From the NCBI GenBank assembly GCA_028723145.1, contig JAQYFM010000190.1, positions 1-9,162 on the forward strand: a stretch of 9,162 nt of DNA. Reading direction: 5' to 3'. Below, in pieces: positions 6,871 to 9,162 of the stretch. Each line of letters starts with the position of its first letter. The stretch's first letter is position 1. Position numbers and translations under genes: made by a program. Below the pieces are notes generated by a model. It did no database searches and was not told where the DNA came from. It was given only the letters and a program-made list of their open reading frames with translations. The DNA comes from Spirochaetales bacterium. Its GTDB lineage: Bacteria; Spirochaetota; Spirochaetia; Sphaerochaetales; Sphaerochaetaceae.

Positions 6871-6912
6871 TGAAAATAAAAAAAGTGGAACCTTAAGTTT
6901 AAAAGTTCCACT
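6871..6912 (-). terminator. Rho-independent terminator of the glycerol dehydrogenase gene
   Basis: Reading leftward, AGTGGAAC (6912-6905) pairs perfectly with GTTCCACT (6891-6884) around a 13-nt loop, and is followed directly by seven T residues and then ATTTTC (6883-6871). It lies 16 nt after the dehydrogenase stop codon at 6929. No T-tract follows on the plus strand, so it works for minus-strand transcription only. Confidence 0.88.
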
Positions 6913-6928
6913 AAAAATCAATATCTTA

Positions 6929-8026
6929 TTATTTACCAAGAGCTAATTTGCCCATACTGTCTGCTTGCAAAATTGCATCATATAATTCAATAGGTTCTAC
7001 ATCACCTGCTAAGTTATGGATAGTCTCTCCAGGAGCACATGCATTTTTAGCAATAGTCATTACATCATCATTTGAAATATCACCAATTTCTGCAAGTGTT
7101 ACAGGTAAACCTACCTCAAGACAGAAATTCTGAACTTCATTAAACTCTTCTTTTGTAGCACCTTCCAAAACCAATTGAACAAGAGTACCAAAGGCTACAC
7201 AGCATCCATGATCTGCATGCTTAATGCCTAATGATGTTACACCATTATAAAATGAGTGAGCAGCTGCACAGTTAACATTATCAGCACCAACACCTGAAAG
7301 ATAAACGTTAGCTTCAACAATATTTTCAAGAGCTGGTGTAACAGCATGTACCTTACAAGCTTCAATTGCCTGCTTTCCATATTCTCTCAATGTTTCATAA
7401 CAAAGTCTTGCTAAAGCCTGTCCGGCTCTTGTGATACCAGTTCCCTCAAGGCTTGGGGATTCAGTTCTAATTGATGCTCTACCTTCAAAATATGTTCCAA
7501 GAGCATCACCCATACCTGCGATTAAAAACTTAACAGGTGCATTTGCAATTATTGTTGTATCAACCATTACAGCATCTGGATTTGTTGGATAGAATAAATA
7601 TCTATCAAAGCTATGGTCATCATTATATATTACTGAAAGGCCAGTACATGGAGCATCTGTTGCTGCAACAGTAGGCAAAATTACAATGTGCTTTCCTGTA
7701 TAATAAGCAGTAGCCTTAGCAGTATCTACAGCACTACCACCACCAACAGCAACAACTGTATCTATTTTATCCTCTTCAACGATGCTCATCATCTTCTTAA
7801 TTTCACCATTACTGGAAATTCCACCAAAGATTTCGTAACGTCTATAGTCATCTAGAGAGCCAAAGCTCTTTTCGATTTTTTCATGACAAGCCTTATAGCC
7901 ACTATTTGAGCAAACAAATAGCCAACGCTTTCCCATGTAACCCATTTCTTTAGAAAAATGTAAAAGTGCATCTCTACCTTGTACGTACTTTAAAGGCTCT
8001 CTCATAGCCCTTAACATCTTCATCAT
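6929..8026 (-). CDS. gldA: Glycerol dehydrogenase-like iron/zinc-containing alcohol dehydrogenase
   Basis: The family oxidises glycerol to dihydroxyacetone with NAD+ (or reduces small ketones and aldehydes) in the cytosol, using a divalent metal. The 365-aa length matches GldA. The N-terminal dinucleotide domain carries GGGSAVDTAKA at 95-105, followed by LPTVAATDAPCTGLSVIY at 117-134, typical of glycerol dehydrogenases. Metal ligands are predicted as Asp174 (GMGDAL), His257 (AAAHSFYNG) and His273 (ADHGCCVAFG), matching the spacing of Bacillus GldA. The usual HGEKVAFG is HGCCVAFG here, so substrate preference may differ. The start is the first of two adjacent ATGs (8026), 8 nt after a perfect AGGAGG (8040-8035). 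It has its own promoter and terminator, so it is monocistronic. Glycerol itself as substrate is an inference; related polyol or 1,2-diol dehydrogenases are alternatives. Confidence 0.9.
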   Translation of the reverse strand: MMKMLRAMREPLKYVQGRDALLHFSKEMGYMGKRWLFVCSNSGYKACHEKIEKSFGSLDDYRRYEIFGGISSNGEIKKMMSIVEEDKIDTVVAVGGGSAVDTAKATAYYTGKHIVILPTVAATDAPCTGLSVIYNDDHSFDRYLFYPTNPDAVMVDTTIIANAPVKFLIAGMGDALGTYFEGRASIRTESPSLEGTGITRAGQALARLCYETLREYGKQAIEACKVHAVTPALENIVEANVYLSGVGADNVNCAAAHSFYNGVTSLGIKHADHGCCVAFGTLVQLVLEGATKEEFNEVQNFCLEVGLPVTLAEIGDISNDDVMTIAKNACAPGETIHNLAGDVEPIELYDAILQADSMGKLALGK

Positions 8027-8070
8027 AGTTTGATCCTCCTAAGAGATATCTATAATTTTTTATCGACATG

Positions 8071-8099
8071 ATAATATTTTCATGATGAAGTAATGTAAA
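8071..8099 (-). promoter_or_regulatory. Sigma-A promoter of the glycerol dehydrogenase gene
   Basis: On the minus strand TTTACA (8099-8094) and TATTAT (8076-8071) are each 5 of 6 matches to consensus and separated by exactly 17 bp. The start would be near 8064, giving a leader of about 37 nt that includes AGGAGG. A short inverted repeat, CATGA (8067-8071) / TCATG (8080-8084), overlaps the -10 box and could be an operator, although it is short enough to be chance. Confidence 0.65.
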
Positions 8100-8135
8100 T
8101 AAAAAAGAGAAAAATGTACCAAAATTGAAAAAAAT

Positions 8136-8852
8136 TTATAATTCGATTACTTCTAAATCTTTTGCAACATTAAAGCCACATTCTTTTTCAATTTCTTCTA
8201 AGCTTCCATAACATGGTAAATGTACAAGTCTAGTTATTTTTGAATTTACACATTTAATGAATGTTGAACACTCTTCAGTATTCATATGTCCAATTCTATT
8301 TCCTGACCCAAACTTTTTTAAAATTGAACACTCAACTAATAGTAAATCACAATTCTTTGCTACTTTAATTAAATCTTCACTATAAGAGGTATCAGAGGTA
8401 TAAAAAATAGATTTACCACCACATTCACACTTTACAGCATAGCACTCAACCAAATGAATAGTTTTATAAAATGTAAGACTTAAAGAGCCAATTTTAAGTA
8501 CAGTATTTTGATTAATTTCATTATAGTTTGTGACATTTTCTAAAGATAATTTTTCACATAAAAAGGAATCTTTTGGTCCATAAAATGATAAATCAGTAAC
8601 ATCTCTTTTTAACTGTTTGGAAATTAGTCTGCCATATACTGAAACTAAGGCATCACTATAGTGGTCACTATGAGAGTGAGTAAGAACAATATTGTTAATA
8701 CTATCAAGAGAGCAGACTCTCTCAAGGTTTGAAAGCACTCCTGCTCCCATATCGATTACAACTTTATCAGAAGCATTTTCAATTAATAATGATGTATTTG
8801 CTCCACCACATCGTACATAGCCACCACTTGTTCCTAAAATTGTTACTTTCAT
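8136..8852 (-). CDS. MBL-fold metallohydrolase (RNase Z / ElaC-like superfamily)
   Basis: The 238-aa protein begins MKVTILGTSGGYVRCGG, the usual start of this metallo-beta-lactamase branch. The metal-binding HxHxDH motif is THSHSDHYSD with His59, His61, Asp63 and His64. Further predicted ligands are His133 (KTIHLVECYA), Asp154 (YTSDTSY), His189 (IGHMNTEEC) and His211 (VHLPCYG). The two-metal site therefore looks complete. It is shorter than tRNase Z (about 300 aa) and no exosite arm is evident, so tRNA 3' processing is unlikely; a phosphodiesterase or other small-molecule hydrolase is more probable, substrate unknown. The ATG at 8852 is chosen over an in-frame TTG at 8876, which would overlap the upstream ABC gene and lacks an RBS. 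The stop of the ABC gene is only 4 nt upstream, and the weak AGG before it suggests translational coupling. No clear terminator follows, only T-rich sequence. Confidence 0.87.
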   Translation of the reverse strand: MKVTILGTSGGYVRCGGANTSLLIENASDKVVIDMGAGVLSNLERVCSLDSINNIVLTHSHSDHYSDALVSVYGRLISKQLKRDVTDLSFYGPKDSFLCEKLSLENVTNYNEINQNTVLKIGSLSLTFYKTIHLVECYAVKCECGGKSIFYTSDTSYSEDLIKVAKNCDLLLVECSILKKFGSGNRIGHMNTEECSTFIKCVNSKITRLVHLPCYGSLEEIEKECGFNVAKDLEVIEL

Positions 8853-8856
8853 ATTT

Positions 8857-9162
8857 TTACCTAAATGCTGTTTCAACTAATGTTTTTGTATAGCTGTTTT
8901 GTGGATTATGTATTATTTCATCACTATTCCCACACTCTACAACATGCCCATCCTTCATTACCATAATTCGATCTGAAATATATCTTACAACACTAATATC
9001 ATGACTAATGAAGATCATTGAAACACCAATTTCTCTTTTCAAGGAAATTAATAAATTTAAAATTTGTGCTTGAAGAGATACATCTAAGGAGGATGTGCAT
9101 TCATCGCAAATTAATACTCTAGGATCTAGTAGTAATGCTCTTGCAATAGCTATTCGCTGAAG
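8857..9162 (-). CDS. ABC transporter ATP-binding protein, oligopeptide/nickel type (3' part; runs off window)
   Basis: The last 101 codons of an importer-type ABC ATPase are visible, open to the right-hand edge. In order they show LQRIAIARALLLDP (the end of the signature region), Walker B and D-loop VLICDECTSSLDVSLQAQIL, and the switch histidine in FISHDISVVRYISDRI, then MVMKDGHVVECG. The DVSLQAQILNLL stretch and the NPQNSYTKTLVETAF tail are typical of the DppF/OppF/NikE group energising peptide or nickel uptake. The tail is short, without the extended Cys-rich C terminus of many OppD/OppF proteins. The Walker B segment reads DECTSSLD where DEPTSALD is commoner. The substrate cannot be told without the permease genes, expected to the right. 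It probably shares a transcript with the MBL hydrolase downstream. Confidence 0.93.
   Translation of the reverse strand, partial: LQRIAIARALLLDPRVLICDECTSSLDVSLQAQILNLLISLKREIGVSMIFISHDISVVRYISDRIMVMKDGHVVECGNSDEIIHNPQNSYTKTLVETAFR

Noticed and set aside
6948..7133. Plus-strand 61-codon frame
   Set aside because: It is antisense to the conserved C-terminal part of the glycerol dehydrogenase and has no independent support.
8853..8876. Eight-residue longer MBL hydrolase from a TTG at 8876
   Set aside because: It overlaps the ABC ATPase coding sequence, has no RBS, and the conserved N terminus begins at the ATG at 8852.
8857..9042. A separate 61-residue gene starting at the Met codon at 9042
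   Set aside because: The same frame is open to the window edge and encodes ABC signature and Walker B motifs upstream of this Met, so it is just the tail of the ABC ATPase.

Overview
The window is AT-rich, with strong AGGAG-type ribosome binding sites, A/T-ending codons and short intergenic gaps. Together with the gene families present (PdxS with a MocR-type PdxR, a DUF2075 nuclease-helicase, a GldA-like dehydrogenase and a peptide/nickel-type ABC ATPase) this points to a low-GC Bacillota, most likely an anaerobic member of the Clostridia. This assignment is inference; there is no rRNA or other phylogenetic marker. No tRNA, rRNA, CRISPR array, transposase, integrase or attachment site is visible, so this looks like chromosomal backbone with one accessory-like gene.

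Layout. (1) 1-1839: the start of pdxS runs leftward out of the window, and pdxR, a GntR/aminotransferase-fold regulator, runs rightward. The two are divergent across 97 bp holding an imperfect dyad. This is the usual arrangement for PLP-sensing control of the PdxST vitamin B6 pathway. Unusually, PdxR has Arg301 where the family has its PLP Schiff-base lysine. (2) 1816-3744: a minus-strand DUF2075 / Schlafen-group-3-type helicase with an N-terminal PDDEXK nuclease motif. Its 3' end overlaps the 3' end of pdxR by 24 bp, inside a near-palindromic hairpin. (3) 3745-4808: a 149-bp divergent promoter region, then a lipoprotein of unknown function on the plus strand, closed by a perfect 10-bp-stem terminator. 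(4) 4848-6842: a minus-strand membrane protein with an extracytoplasmic-type alpha/beta hydrolase domain followed by a multi-span membrane domain. Its extended -10 box lies 7 bp before the ATG with no Shine-Dalgarno, which suggests a leaderless mRNA. (5) 6871-8100: a GldA-like glycerol dehydrogenase transcribed leftward as a complete single-gene unit, with a good sigma-A promoter and its own terminator. (6) 8136-9162: the 3' end of an oligopeptide/nickel-type ABC ATPase and, 4 nt downstream, an MBL-fold hydrolase that is probably co-transcribed and translationally coupled.

The units look largely independent rather than one pathway. The clearest functional link is PdxR with PdxS. The best candidate for an unusual system is the stand-alone nuclease-helicase, whose architecture is reminiscent of single-gene anti-phage nuclease-helicases, although the surroundings are not an obvious defence island. 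Start sites were corrected for two genes: the helicase starts at the ATG at 3744 rather than an upstream TTG, and the MBL hydrolase at the ATG at 8852 rather than an upstream TTG.
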